Shown: piece by piece, positions 1 through 9,650 of the stretch
Layout: each line of letters opens with the position of its first letter
How positions within the stretch are numbered: position 1 is the stretch's first letter
DNA from: Mycolicibacterium senegalense
GTDB lineage: Bacteria; Actinomycetota; Actinomycetes; Mycobacteriales; Mycobacteriaceae
Direction: 5' to 3'
NCBI RefSeq assembly: GCF_019645875.1
Contig: NZ_CP081000.1
Location: 5,392,417 to 5,456,416 of the forward strand
Length of the DNA: 64,000 bases
Position numbers and translations under genes: made by a program
The notes under the pieces: generated by a model
What the model was told of the DNA's origin: nothing
What the model saw: the letters and a program-made list of their open reading frames with translations, nothing else
Database searches by the model: none

Positions 1-750
1 GAGGACGAGGTCGGTCACCCGGGCAGTGTTGTCGGCCAGTGTCTCGGTGGCCGGCGCTGCGGCCTGCAGCAGTTCGCCGACTTCATGGTTTTTGGACGCC
101 AACAGCTCGGCCAGTCGGGTGGTCTCGGCCATCGCGGAATCGATCTGTGCCGAGCGCGCATTCACCGTGCTCAGCAGCCGGTTCGATTTGGCCACCAGGT
201 CACCGAAGGCGCGGCCATCTGGCCCGGCCGCCTTACCCATGCCGTTGACGATGTTGGTCAGGTTGTGGACGGCGCCACCGTTGACCAGGACCGCCGCCGA
301 ACTCAGCACCGACTCGACGGTCGCCGCCGCCGTGGTGGAGTCGAGGCCGATGCTGTCGCCGTCTCGCAGTAAAGGTGTTCCCGCCTCACCGTTGCGAGGC
401 GGAACGATCGACACAAAGACATCACCCAGCGGTGTGGCCGAACGGAGTTCGGCCGTGCTGCCTACCGGCAGCCTGACATCGTCACTGATCCGCAGCGTCG
501 TGACCGCGGTGAAATCGCGGGCAGACATGTCCTCGACCTGTCCGATGTCGGCCCCGCCGAGCTTGACCTTGGCATGCTCGGGCAGATTGAGCGCATTGGC
601 GAACACCACCGTCAGCCGGTAGCCACCCGACCCGAGCCCGGGCGCAGGCAACGGCAGGTCCGCCAGACCGTTCGTGGCACATCCCGCGGTCAGCAACGCC
701 GCCGAAAACAATCCCAGCAACCGGCGCAGATGTGCTCGTGCAGCAGTCAT
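1..750 (-). CDS. mceE: MceE-type lipoprotein of an Mce transporter (3' end outside window)
   Basis: The reading frame starts at the ATG at 750 and is still open at base 1, giving 250 codons. The N-terminus has a short basic start, a hydrophobic stretch and a lipobox (LLTAGC), as in the lipoprotein member of mce operons (LprK-like). A single MCE (MlaD-like) domain follows, then a long helical region that is cut by the window edge. In Mce systems the MceA-F proteins form a tunnel across the periplasm that moves lipids between the outer membrane and the YrbE permease. The start overlaps the mceD stop (ATGA), so translation is coupled. The missing mceF would be expected just beyond the left edge. 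Confidence 0.9.
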   Translation of the reverse strand, partial: MTAARAHLRRLLGLFSAALLTAGCATNGLADLPLPAPGLGSGGYRLTVVFANALNLPEHAKVKLGGADIGQVEDMSARDFTAVTTLRISDDVRLPVGSTAELRSATPLGDVFVSIVPPRNGEAGTPLLRDGDSIGLDSTTAAATVESVLSSAAVLVNGGAVHNLTNIVNGMGKAAGPDGRAFGDLVAKSNRLLSTVNARSAQIDSAMAETTRLAELLASKNHEVGELLQAAAPATETLADNTARVTDLVL

Positions 751-1862
751 TTCTGACCCATCGCCGCGAGACCGTCGAGCATGTTGGTCAGCCCGAAGTC
801 GGGGCCGTAGTCCTGCAGGGTGCCGGTGCTGCAGCCGAGCTGGCGCAGACCCATCATGTTGCAGACCTCCTTGGCCATCTGGCCGTCGAACACCATGCGA
901 TCGGCCAGGAAATGCGCGCGGATGGCACCGTTGCGTTGATCGATCGCGTTGTACAGGTTGTCGGCCATCAGCGGAAGCACGTCGAAGAACTCCGCAAGCT
1001 CACGCTGGCGGTCGTTCAGGGTCCGCATGCTGGTGTCGCCGTTGGCGATTCCCTGCTTGATCAGATCCCGGTTCGCCGACAGGATCTGCCCGGTCTTCTC
1101 CACCACCTCATTGAGTTGCCTGCCGGTGGTGCCCGACCCGAAGTCCTCGACGGCCAGAATCTGGCTGAGTTGGCGCACCGTGGACCCGAATTCACGCAGT
1201 TTCGTATCGTTACCGGCGGCCGCGTCCAGTAGCGAACCGAGGTTGGTGATGATCGTGGTCACCTGTTGCCGGGTGCGGGCACCGCCGTCAGAACTCAACC
1301 GCAGTGCGCGCGACAGTTCGTCGAGGGCGGCCCTGATCTGCTCACCGTGCCCGGCGACCACACCGTCGCCCGCGTTCTGCAGGTCGGCCACCGGACCGCC
1401 CCCTGCTCCGTCCCCGCGTAGAGACATCGCCAGCTTGTCCAGCATCCCGAGGACCCGGTCGAACTCGACCGGGGTCTTGGTGCGGTGCAGACCGATGGTG
1501 TCGCCGTTGCGCAGCGTCGGCCCCCCGCGATACGGCGGTGACAGCTCGATCTGACGGTCGGTCAGGATCGAGGTGGACAGCGTCACCGCCTCGACGTCGG
1601 CCGGTATCGCGACCGTCTCATCGACGGTGAAGTCGACCTCGGCATAGCCGCCCTTCGGCGTCACCCGGGTGACCTGGCCGACCGGAACGCCCAGTACTGC
1701 CACCACATTTCCGGCGTACAGCCCTGCCGCACTGTCGAACTGTGCGGTGACGGTGATGCTGTGGCCGCGATGGGTGATCAGGTACCGGCCCACCCCGGCG
1801 ACCACTGCCAACACGGCGATCAGCGCCGCGGCGATCATCAGGCGCTTGCGCCGGCCGATCAT
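747..1862 (-). CDS. mceD: MceD-type Mce transporter protein
   Basis: This 371-residue protein has one N-terminal membrane helix (about residues 7-26), then an MCE domain (about 35-115, with the typical LYAGNVVAVLGVPVG segment) and a long helical MCE-associated domain. I chose the ATG at 1862 because it overlaps the upstream stop codon as ATGA; the longer open frame has no such signal. It should be a structural subunit of the periplasmic lipid tunnel. The cargo cannot be read from the sequence, but the operon context suggests the lipid made by the upstream genes. Confidence 0.9.
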   Translation of the reverse strand: MIGRRKRLMIAAALIAVLAVVAGVGRYLITHRGHSITVTAQFDSAAGLYAGNVVAVLGVPVGQVTRVTPKGGYAEVDFTVDETVAIPADVEAVTLSTSILTDRQIELSPPYRGGPTLRNGDTIGLHRTKTPVEFDRVLGMLDKLAMSLRGDGAGGGPVADLQNAGDGVVAGHGEQIRAALDELSRALRLSSDGGARTRQQVTTIITNLGSLLDAAAGNDTKLREFGSTVRQLSQILAVEDFGSGTTGRQLNEVVEKTGQILSANRDLIKQGIANGDTSMRTLNDRQRELAEFFDVLPLMADNLYNAIDQRNGAIRAHFLADRMVFDGQMAKEVCNMMGLRQLGCSTGTLQDYGPDFGLTNMLDGLAAMGQK

Positions 1863-2869
1863 TTGCAGTCCTTCAGATAGGGAATCATCCCGAACTGCTC
1901 GGCTCGCCCGCTGATGGCGCACATCCAGGAATCGATCAGGGCGCCTGCCGGGGCGTTGGTCTCGATCGCATTGCCGAACCCGGTGGCGTTCGCGATCTGA
2001 CGGATCGGGACGGGCGCAATCTGCAGGAGGTTCCGGAACAGCGCATCCTGCTCGGCGAACTTCCCGCTGAGCTGTTCCATGGTGGCAAGCACGTCGTCCA
2101 GTGCGGCCCGGTCGTGCACCGCGATGGTGTGCAGCGAGCTCACCACCGACCGCAGGGACTGCATCAGTGCGTGAAAGGCGGCCGAGCGCGCTACGAATTC
2201 GCCCACGAGGTCCTGGCCCTGACGGATGAAGTTGCCGATCTCGGACTGCTGGCGCCGCAACATGCTGGTGACGTGTTCGGTGTTGAGCAACAGGTTGCCG
2301 AGCTGGTCGCGACGCTGCGCGATCACCGACGACAACGCGCGTACGTTGTCCATCGCCTGGGGCACCACCGCGGGCAGTCCGTCCAGTTGCCGGCTCAGGA
2401 CATCGAGCGAAGCAGCGATCCGGTCGGCGTCGACCTGCTCGAAGGTTCTCGTCGAATCCGCAAGGGCGGCTTGCAGATCGTAGGGAACCTCGGTGTGGGC
2501 CAGGTCGATGGTGTGGTCGCCGGGCCGCCCGTCGCCGCCCGGTCGCAAGTCGAGATAGCGGGACCCGAACAACGTGGTCACCTTGATCGCGGCACGGGTG
2601 TCGCGGCCCACCGGCACATCGTCACGCACGCGGATGTCGGCCTCGACGTGGTCCCCGGCGAGGCGGACAGCGGTGACCGTTCCCACCGGGATGCCCGCGA
2701 CCGCCACGATGTCGTCGGCGCGCAAGGCGGCCGCCTGGGCGAATTCGGCTGTGTAGCGGTGATATCCGATACCGGCCTCCTTGACCAGCAGCATCGCCGC
2801 GATCAGGCCGCCCACTGTGAGGACGGCCAAAAGTCCGAGCCAGGCCTTCCTGGAAACCTCGTCAGCCAT
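1859..2869 (-). CDS. mceC: MceC-type Mce transporter protein
   Basis: This 336-residue MCE-family protein has an N-terminal membrane helix (about residues 7-29) and an MCE domain starting near residue 35 (ALRADDIVAVAGIPVGTV). A helical C-terminal half follows. The ATG at 2869 overlaps the end of mceB by eight bases, which is better supported than the upstream in-frame start at 2992. It is the third of the five consecutive mce genes seen here and is probably part of the same hetero-oligomeric tunnel. Confidence 0.9.
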   Translation of the reverse strand: MADEVSRKAWLGLLAVLTVGGLIAAMLLVKEAGIGYHRYTAEFAQAAALRADDIVAVAGIPVGTVTAVRLAGDHVEADIRVRDDVPVGRDTRAAIKVTTLFGSRYLDLRPGGDGRPGDHTIDLAHTEVPYDLQAALADSTRTFEQVDADRIAASLDVLSRQLDGLPAVVPQAMDNVRALSSVIAQRRDQLGNLLLNTEHVTSMLRRQQSEIGNFIRQGQDLVGEFVARSAAFHALMQSLRSVVSSLHTIAVHDRAALDDVLATMEQLSGKFAEQDALFRNLLQIAPVPIRQIANATGFGNAIETNAPAGALIDSWMCAISGRAEQFGMIPYLKDCK

Positions 2870-3947
2870 TGGCCATGCTCCTGCACTTGGGGGTGTGCTT
2901 GGCGGTACCGCCGGGCGTCGCGGCGTCGACGACGATCGGCACGATGTCGTTGAGGCCGGGGAAGAACCCGTAGGCGTTGACGTCACACGCATAGGCGTTC
3001 ATGTAGGCCCCTTCGCCGAACACCCGCGACAATCCCTTCAACAACAGCGGTGTGTTGAGCCCCGTGTAGGCGATCTGCGGTTCGATGTCGAGCATGTGGC
3101 GGGTGTAGCCGGGCTCGCGATTGAGCATGTCCCGGATGGTCGGTTGCACGTCCTGCCCGATCCGAGACAGGTTGCCCGCCACAGCCGTCATCGCGCCCAG
3201 AGACGTCACCAGAGGTTCACGGCGATTGTCGAAGGCCGACACCGCATTTCGGGCGGCCGTGATGGTGCGCTCGAAGTTGTCGTTCTGGCCGGACAGGTTG
3301 CCCATCACACCGTCCATCCCGGCGATGATCCGGTCGAGCGTTCGGTCCTGGCCCACGAACGTCTCGGTGAGAACCGATGTCTGGTCGACCAACTGGGTGA
3401 TGGCGGCGGTGTCGCCCTGCAGCGATCCGACGACGGCGTTGGTGAGGTTGTTCACCTGCTCGGAGTCCAGGACGGCGAACAGCGGCTCATAGCCGTGGAG
3501 CAGGGTGCCGATGTCGAAGGACGGCTCGGTGCGATCGATCCCGATCACCGCCCCCGCCGGGAGCTCACCGGCGGGCCCTTCACGACCGCGGTCCAATGCG
3601 AGATATCGCTGCCCGACGATGTTCTGGTAGTTGACCGACGCGACGGTGCCGCCGGTGAGGCGGTGGCCTTCCTGCACGATGAACGACACCTTGGCCAAGG
3701 TGCCCTGCAACTCGATCCCCTGGACGCGGCCCACCCGGACCCCCGCCACTCGCACATCGTCGCCCTCACGGAGACCGAAGACATCGGTGAACACCGCCGA
3801 GTAAGACGCGGCCGGACCGCTGACGTCGCGCCGCAGCGTGACATAGACCAGCCAGGTCAGCACGGTGGCCACCACCAGGAACAGGCACAGGCCCAGTAGC
3901 GGGCCGCGGCGTCGTATCGAGTCGGCCGCCAGGGCAGATCTGGACAT
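2862..3947 (-). CDS. mceB: MceB-type Mce transporter protein
   Basis: The protein has 361 residues. A membrane helix lies at about residues 17-37, followed by the MCE domain (VFGLREGDDVRVAGVRVGRV). The ATG at 3947 is preceded by a clear ribosome binding site (AGGAGATCA) that overlaps the end of mceA, so the much longer frame starting at 4139 is rejected. It forms the second Mce subunit in the standard yrbEA-yrbEB-mceA-mceB order. Confidence 0.9.
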   Translation of the reverse strand: MSRSALAADSIRRRGPLLGLCLFLVVATVLTWLVYVTLRRDVSGPAASYSAVFTDVFGLREGDDVRVAGVRVGRVQGIELQGTLAKVSFIVQEGHRLTGGTVASVNYQNIVGQRYLALDRGREGPAGELPAGAVIGIDRTEPSFDIGTLLHGYEPLFAVLDSEQVNNLTNAVVGSLQGDTAAITQLVDQTSVLTETFVGQDRTLDRIIAGMDGVMGNLSGQNDNFERTITAARNAVSAFDNRREPLVTSLGAMTAVAGNLSRIGQDVQPTIRDMLNREPGYTRHMLDIEPQIAYTGLNTPLLLKGLSRVFGEGAYMNAYACDVNAYGFFPGLNDIVPIVVDAATPGGTAKHTPKCRSMANG

Positions 3948-3957
3948 CGTTGATCTC

Positions 3958-5340
3958 CTACTTGGGTTCGGGTGTGGGCAGCGGCGTTCGCGTGACGACA
4001 GTCCCGCGTGCGACGGGCCCCAGAAGCAGTTGGGTGGCCACCGTCGCGGGCTCTCCGACGATCTCGCCCAGCCGGTCGCGCTCCTGGCCGCTGCCGACCG
4101 GGCCGACGTTGCCGCCGAATGAGGCGGGTGCCGCGCCACCGGGTACCGCGACGAGGTTGCCGTTCTCCCCGATGGCTGTACCCGGCGGGGGCGCCAGATC
4201 CGGTGGCGGCTGATAGTTCTGCGGCAGCAGGACTTCGGGGAGGTCTGCCCGGACGGGCACCTCGGGCGCGGTGAAGCAGCTCGGCCCCACCAGCGCTCCG
4301 TATCGCGGGCAGTCGGCGCGGGTGTAGGTGAACGAGGGCGTGAACGAGAGATTCACCCGGCCACGCGCGGTGTCGAGTTCGGAGTCCCAGACCTCGGCGA
4401 AAAACGTATCGGAGAACCTGGTCATCCGCTGGCTGATCGGCACGAAATGCTGGGCGTTCTGGGCCAGTACACCTAGCACCGGAGCCAGGTCGGTGGTGAT
4501 GTGGACCAGCCGGTCGGTCTGATTGTCCAGCGATCGGTCGCTGGTACCCGTGGTGTGCGCGGCCGCCGCCAGGAAACCCTCGAGGCTACGGCGCTGCTCG
4601 ACGAGGGCCCGCATGGGCACGACCGCCTCATGCAACGCCGAGACGAGGTCGGGCGCCGTCTGAGACAGACCGCGCGCAGCTGCCGCCAACGCCGAAATCG
4701 TCGACGGCCCTTCATCGGTCGCGACGACGGCATTCAGCTCATCGATGAGCCGGTTGAGTTCGGCCGCAGATGTCAGCAGTTGCCCGCGCCGGTTGTTGGT
4801 GGCTGCCGCGACGGCGGCGAGCACGCCGACGGTGTGATCGTCGCGCCCCCGGCCCGCTGCCGCGAGGATGTCACGCAGTTTGGTGATAGTGGTCTGGAAC
4901 AACACCGTCGGCAGAGCGGTGTCCTCCGGGATCCGCCCACCGTCCCGGATCGCACCCCCCGAGCCGCCGGCGGTCTCGACCAGCTGCACCGAGGACACCG
5001 CGAAGGCGTTGCTGGGTACCACCCGGGCTGACACGCCGGCCGGAATACCGTGTGCATAGGAGGATTCCAACCGGATGCGAACTTGACTCGGCTGTTCGCC
5101 GGTGCCGGGCTCGACCCCTTCCACCGCACCGACCAGCACCCCGCGGAACTTCACATCCGAACGGGCCGGCAGACCGTCGCCGACGTTGCGCAGTTCGGCC
5201 ACCACGTGCAGGCTGCGGTCGAACAGTCCGGCCGATTTGACCAGCAGCACCGAGGCCACCACACCGACCACCGCCAACGCCACCGTGCCACGCCGGATCA
5301 GCTGCCTTCCGGTGAGATGGTTCCCGTCCAGGTCGACCAT
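3958..5340 (-). CDS. mceA: MceA-type Mce transporter protein
   Basis: This 460-residue protein has a membrane helix (about residues 19-40), an MCE domain (GLPARSDVKFRGVLVGAVEGV) and a long C-terminal region ending in a proline-rich tail, as in MceA proteins. The start is the ATG at 5340; an in-frame GTG three codons upstream (5349), which almost abuts the yrbEB stop, is the alternative. MceA normally contacts the YrbE permease. Nothing in it reveals the transported lipid. Confidence 0.88.
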   Translation of the reverse strand: MVDLDGNHLTGRQLIRRGTVALAVVGVVASVLLVKSAGLFDRSLHVVAELRNVGDGLPARSDVKFRGVLVGAVEGVEPGTGEQPSQVRIRLESSYAHGIPAGVSARVVPSNAFAVSSVQLVETAGGSGGAIRDGGRIPEDTALPTVLFQTTITKLRDILAAAGRGRDDHTVGVLAAVAAATNNRRGQLLTSAAELNRLIDELNAVVATDEGPSTISALAAAARGLSQTAPDLVSALHEAVVPMRALVEQRRSLEGFLAAAAHTTGTSDRSLDNQTDRLVHITTDLAPVLGVLAQNAQHFVPISQRMTRFSDTFFAEVWDSELDTARGRVNLSFTPSFTYTRADCPRYGALVGPSCFTAPEVPVRADLPEVLLPQNYQPPPDLAPPPGTAIGENGNLVAVPGGAAPASFGGNVGPVGSGQERDRLGEIVGEPATVATQLLLGPVARGTVVTRTPLPTPEPK

Positions 5341-5351
5341 GCTCGTCACCG

Positions 5352-6164
5352 TCAACCACCCAGCCTTGCACCGGTATTCACGCTCCAGAGGGCCATCGTC
5401 AACAGCATGTTGACCATGATCACCACGGTGATGCTGGCCCGCATGGCGTGCCCCGCCGCGATACCGACCCCCTCCGGACCACCACCGGCACAGAAGCCGT
5501 AGTAGCACTGCACCGTTGCCGCGATCCAGACGAACACGACGGCCTTCACCGTGGAGTACACGATGTCAGGACCGCTGATCAGCAACGTGAAGTAGTGCAG
5601 GTATGGGCCGAGCGACCCGCCGCTGATGAAGCCCACCATGATCTGGCAGGACAGGTAGCAGATGCCCAGGCATGCCGCGTACAGAGGGATGATCGCGACC
5701 ACCGAGGCCAGCAGACGTGTGGTGATGAGGTACGGAATCGGCCTTATCGCAAGCGAATTCATCGCGTCGATCTCCTCGGAGATCCGCATCGACCCGATCT
5801 GGGTGGTGAACCGGCAGCCCGCCTGAACCGCGAACGCCAGGGCCGCCATGATCGGTGCCAGCTCGCGGGTGGTGACCAACGACGAGATGATCCCGGTCGC
5901 CGGACCGAGTCCGAGCAGATTCAGGAAGTCATACCCTTCGACCGCGATCAGGGCGCCCGTGGTGATGCCGAGGACAAGGATCACCCCAGCGGTGCCACCG
6001 CCGACCACGATCGAGCCGTTACCCCAGGTGATGTCGGAGACCAGCCGGAGGAACTCCCGACGGTACCGGCGCAGGGCCAGCGGCACACCGGCAAGGGCGT
6101 GCGTGGAGAAGGCGACGAAATGTCCGAAGCGCGCCACCGGACGCATCATCACGGGCTGGGTCAT
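5352..6164 (-). CDS. yrbEB: YrbEB (MlaE-family) Mce ABC permease
   Basis: This 270-residue protein has several membrane segments and belongs to the MlaE permease family. It includes the conserved amphipathic signature with EIDAMNSLAIRPIPYL (about residues 128-143). It pairs with YrbEA to form the inner-membrane permease of the Mce transporter; the ATPase (MceG/Mkl) is normally encoded elsewhere and is absent here. It starts one base after the yrbEA stop. Confidence 0.92.
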   Translation of the reverse strand: MTQPVMMRPVARFGHFVAFSTHALAGVPLALRRYRREFLRLVSDITWGNGSIVVGGGTAGVILVLGITTGALIAVEGYDFLNLLGLGPATGIISSLVTTRELAPIMAALAFAVQAGCRFTTQIGSMRISEEIDAMNSLAIRPIPYLITTRLLASVVAIIPLYAACLGICYLSCQIMVGFISGGSLGPYLHYFTLLISGPDIVYSTVKAVVFVWIAATVQCYYGFCAGGGPEGVGIAAGHAMRASITVVIMVNMLLTMALWSVNTGARLGG

Positions 6165-6165
6165 C

Positions 6166-7002
6166 TCACAGCCCCGTCCGTGGGAACAGCATGGTGTAGA
6201 GCTGGCTCACCGCGACGTTCACCGTCATCAGCACCAGAACCGATTCCACGACCGCGGCGTTGACCGCGTTGGCCACGCCTGCCGGCCCCGGCCCGGCGGC
6301 CAACCCTTTCTGGCAGGACACGACCGCGACGATCGCACCGTACACCGCCGATTTGAACAATGCGAGCAGCATGTCGCCCGTGGTGGCGAACGAAGCGAAG
6401 GTGGCGATGAAGCTCCCTGGCGCACCGCCCTGTACGTAGACGTTGAACAGGTAGCTCGACAGGAACCCGACGAAGCACACCACCCCGGTCAGGGCGACCC
6501 CGATGACGATCGCGGCCGCGAACCGGGGCACGACGAGCCTGCGGATCACCGAAACACCCATCACCTCCATCGCGGCCGTCTCCTCGCGCATGGTCCGGCA
6601 ACCCAGATCCGAGGTCATCGCGGCGCCCACCGCCGCGGCCAGTAGCAGTGCGGCGACCAGCGAGGCGGCCTGTCGCACGACGGCCAGACCGCTGGCCGCA
6701 CCGGCGAGCGAGGTCGCGCCGACCTGTCCGGCCAGCAGCGCGAACTGGATCGACAAGGTGACCCCGATCGGCAGCGCCACCAGGATCGTCGGCATCACGG
6801 CCGCCCCGGCCATGAACGCCGCCTGCCGAACGAACTCGGTCCACTGAAAACGCCCGGCCATCAGGTCGGTGACGCAGAACCGGATCGTCGTCAATCCGAA
6901 TACCACCTGCTCACCGACGGTGGCCAGCGCCGCCACCGGATGGCGACGCAGGTATCCCGCACCTACCTGGACAACACGGGAACTCCTGTCCCGCACTGTC
7001 AT
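6166..7002 (-). CDS. yrbEA: YrbEA (MlaE-family) Mce ABC permease
   Basis: This 278-residue MlaE-family permease has about six hydrophobic segments and the family motif REETAAMEVMGVSVIRRLVVPR in the EQ-loop region that contacts the ATPase. Its ATG overlaps the stop of the upstream acyl-AMP ligase (ATGA). A fatty-acid-activating gene directly ahead of yrbEA resembles the fadD5-yrbE1A order of mce1 operons, but here the ligase comes with its own acyl carrier protein. Confidence 0.92.
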   Translation of the reverse strand: MTVRDRSSRVVQVGAGYLRRHPVAALATVGEQVVFGLTTIRFCVTDLMAGRFQWTEFVRQAAFMAGAAVMPTILVALPIGVTLSIQFALLAGQVGATSLAGAASGLAVVRQAASLVAALLLAAAVGAAMTSDLGCRTMREETAAMEVMGVSVIRRLVVPRFAAAIVIGVALTGVVCFVGFLSSYLFNVYVQGGAPGSFIATFASFATTGDMLLALFKSAVYGAIVAVVSCQKGLAAGPGPAGVANAVNAAVVESVLVLMTVNVAVSQLYTMLFPRTGL

Positions 7003-8627
7003 CGGGCGAGTTCACGCTCCCCGGGTTGTCCCAGCCGGGCCAGCCGCGCCGTCGTCTCCAACCGTCGCAACTTGCCCGAGGAGGTCTTGGGCAGCCAGCC
7101 GGCCGGCACCACGTGCACCGCCCGCGGGCTGAGCCCGAGCCGCCGATAGATTCGATCGGCGATCTCGGCACGGATCCGCGCGATCTCGGCAGCGTCGTCG
7201 TGCAGCGCCGATTCGGCCACCATGGAGAACCCCTCGCCGGCAGTCGCTGCGGAAAACCGCACCGCTGCAACGCCCCCCGAGCGAACGCCGGTCACGCCGG
7301 CCACGCTTCGCTCGATGTCCTCAGGATGGACGTTGCGGCCCGAGACGATCAGGATGTCCTTCTTGCGGCCGCAGATGACGGGTTGACCGTCATCGGTGAG
7401 ATAGCCGATGTCGCCGGTGCGAAACCATCCGTCGGCGTCGGTGACCGCCTCGAACCCCTCGGCGGTGCGGTATCCGCGGGTCACGTTCTCGCCGCGAATC
7501 TCCAGCTCACCAACGGTAGGCGAGTCGACCACCGTCCCGTCCTCGGCCACCACGCGGATCTCACAACCCGGCAGCGGCTGCCCGAGCGCCACCCGCTGCG
7601 CACATACCCGGTATTGATCGCCAGGACGGACGAACGACACTCCCAGCGTCGCCTCGGCCATGCCGTAAGCCGGCACGATGGCGTGCTTGCGCAGACCGAA
7701 TCGCGCGCCCTCCGCGGTCAACCGGTCCAGTGTCGCGATATCGATGGCCTCGGCGCCACTGAGCGCAAACCGAAGGGACGACAGATCGTAGGCGCCGTCG
7801 GCAGCCTTGCGGAGCCTGCGCGCCAGCACCGAGTACGCGAAGTTCGGTGCCGCGGTCATGGTTCCGCGATACCTGGTGATCAGCTCGGCCCACAGCAGCG
7901 GATCGCCCAGGAAGTCCACCGGCGTGACCTTCACGGTCTCGATGCCCAGGCACATCGGCGTGATCAGATAGCCCATCATGCCCATGTCGTGAAAGAGCGG
8001 CAGCCAGCTCACCACGACATCGGTCTCGGGGTCCGCACCCGAAGCAGCGGCCATCCCGACCAGGTTGGCCTCGATGTTGCGGTAGCTGATCGCGACGGCC
8101 TTGGGCCTGCCGGTCGATCCGGAGGTCAACTGTGCGAACGCGATCGCGTCCTCGCCCGATTCCACGATCGGGCCCGGTGCCGCGTCGAGCAACTCGGTCA
8201 GCAGCAGGGTCTGCACCCCGGCCGCGGACAGGGCCTCGCCGGCAGCCTCCAACGGGCTACCGACGACGACAGTGGATGCGCCGACGGTCGACAACGTCGG
8301 GATCAGATCCGCCGCCCATTCCGAGATCTCGGTTCGGTGAGTCGGATGATGCAGCATGGTCACGGCCGCACCGGACATCCAGATTCCCTGCACCAGCGGC
8401 GCTATCTCGCCCGGTGCGCCGGCAAGCACGGCCACCGCACCTCCCGGCTTGACCCCGGCCTGCTGCAGTCCGCCCGCGACGGCGCGGCCGGACCGGTGCA
8501 CCTGCGCCCAGGTGGTCCTGGTCAGTTGGTCGAAACGCGAGCGGCCGTCCGGATCCACCGGTGCCGCGGTGAGACCGCGCGAGGTGTTCTCCACCGCGGC
8601 TTGCAGTCTCGCCAGGATGCGGTTCAC
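6999..8627 (-). CDS. Fatty acyl-AMP ligase / acyl-CoA synthetase-like enzyme
   Basis: This 542-residue ANL-superfamily enzyme has the P-loop LTSGSTGRPK (167-176), the LPLFHDMG segment (209-216), the APNFAY motif (260-265) typical of fatty acyl-AMP ligases, YGMAEATLG (321-329), the TGD aspartate region (404-406) and the catalytic C-terminal lysine in KTSSGK. It should activate a fatty acid as acyl-adenylate and load it on the ACP encoded just upstream (the two genes overlap as GTGA). A CoA-ligase activity cannot be excluded by eye. The GTG at 8627 is chosen because of that overlap. Confidence 0.88.
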   Translation of the reverse strand: MNRILARLQAAVENTSRGLTAAPVDPDGRSRFDQLTRTTWAQVHRSGRAVAGGLQQAGVKPGGAVAVLAGAPGEIAPLVQGIWMSGAAVTMLHHPTHRTEISEWAADLIPTLSTVGASTVVVGSPLEAAGEALSAAGVQTLLLTELLDAAPGPIVESGEDAIAFAQLTSGSTGRPKAVAISYRNIEANLVGMAAASGADPETDVVVSWLPLFHDMGMMGYLITPMCLGIETVKVTPVDFLGDPLLWAELITRYRGTMTAAPNFAYSVLARRLRKAADGAYDLSSLRFALSGAEAIDIATLDRLTAEGARFGLRKHAIVPAYGMAEATLGVSFVRPGDQYRVCAQRVALGQPLPGCEIRVVAEDGTVVDSPTVGELEIRGENVTRGYRTAEGFEAVTDADGWFRTGDIGYLTDDGQPVICGRKKDILIVSGRNVHPEDIERSVAGVTGVRSGGVAAVRFSAATAGEGFSMVAESALHDDAAEIARIRAEIADRIYRRLGLSPRAVHVVPAGWLPKTSSGKLRRLETTARLARLGQPGERELAR

Positions 8628-8872
8628 GGCTGCCCCAGCAAGGTGCGGTTCTCCACCAGCTCGACCAGGGCGCCGACGGTCTTGCATTCGAACACATCGT
8701 CTTTGGTGAGCACGACACCGAATCGGTTCTTGATCTCGGATACCCCGAGGGCGAACGACAATGAGTCGAAACCCAGATCCCCGACCAGTTCCGAGAAATC
8801 GTTGACATCTTCGGCGGGAAGTTCGAGTTCGTCGGTGATGAACTCGATGAGGAATTCGCGTACTTCTGACAC
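8624..8872 (-). CDS. Acyl carrier protein
   Basis: This 82-residue acidic protein has the phosphopantetheine attachment motif GFDSLS, with the modified serine at residue 37. It starts with GTG and lies between the ABC permease and the acyl-AMP ligase, which overlap or nearly abut it. Its likely partners are that ligase (loading) and the FeeM-like N-acyltransferase of this operon (unloading). The length is normal for a freestanding ACP. Confidence 0.92.
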   Translation of the reverse strand: MSEVREFLIEFITDELELPAEDVNDFSELVGDLGFDSLSFALGVSEIKNRFGVVLTKDDVFECKTVGALVELVENRTLLGQP

Positions 8873-8879
8873 GGCTTGA

Positions 8880-9650
8880 CTACCTTCCGATCTTGCGGCG
8901 AATCACCATGTGAATGGGTATCTGCAGAATGGCGAACATGCCCACGGCGACAAGGCAACCCGTGATGACGGTGGCGGTGTCGAACTCGCCGTACATGATG
9001 GTCGACGCGGCCGCCACGATGTGGGAGAACGGGTTGAGGTTGATGCTGAACCGAAGCCAGTCCGACAGGAACACCGAGGGCATGAGCGCCTGGCTGATGA
9101 ACAACACCGGTAGTGCCAGTGGCAGCATCGCCACGGGTGCCTGGGGGTTGAGCGTGCGTAGAGCGACCAGGTAGAACAGCGAGCTGTAGGCCGCCGACCA
9201 CAGGAACATCAGCACGACGAGCAGTGCGGCAGTGAGGATCCCGGCCCGCAGCGGGGCATCGAGCAGGGCCAGCAACGCGATCACGATGACTGCGGCAGGC
9301 AGGATCCGGAACATTTCGAAGCCGAACTTGGCCGCCATGATCTGGCTGGTCGATACCCCGTAGAGCCGCAACCGATCGGTGAAGCCCGACCGGATCTCGT
9401 CGATCAGGGTGCCCGCGCCGTAGCCGGCGCCCAGCATCGGGATCAGCATGATGAGACCCGGCGCGATGTAGGCGGTGTAGGACGACAGCGGGAATCCGGG
9501 TAGATCGGCGACCCGCTGGAACATCGATCGCACGAAGATCACAAGGACCACGGGGAAGACGATCGGGAAGACGAAACCGAAGACCGGCTGACGCAGGCCC
9601 ACAACCACATAGCGGCGGAACAGCCGCAGGGTGTTCGACAAGGAGTTCAT
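8880..9650 (-). CDS. ABC-2 type permease (DrrB-like)
   Basis: This 256-residue protein has about six membrane helices and the ABC-2 exporter permease layout, close in type to DrrB/daunorubicin and mycobacterial lipid exporters. It overlaps the ATPase gene (ATGA) and so forms a two-gene exporter. In this setting it is likely to export the lipid product of the operon across the inner membrane; the substrate is inferred only from context. Confidence 0.88.
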   Translation of the reverse strand: MNSLSNTLRLFRRYVVVGLRQPVFGFVFPIVFPVVLVIFVRSMFQRVADLPGFPLSSYTAYIAPGLIMLIPMLGAGYGAGTLIDEIRSGFTDRLRLYGVSTSQIMAAKFGFEMFRILPAAVIVIALLALLDAPLRAGILTAALLVVLMFLWSAAYSSLFYLVALRTLNPQAPVAMLPLALPVLFISQALMPSVFLSDWLRFSINLNPFSHIVAAASTIMYGEFDTATVITGCLVAVGMFAILQIPIHMVIRRKIGR

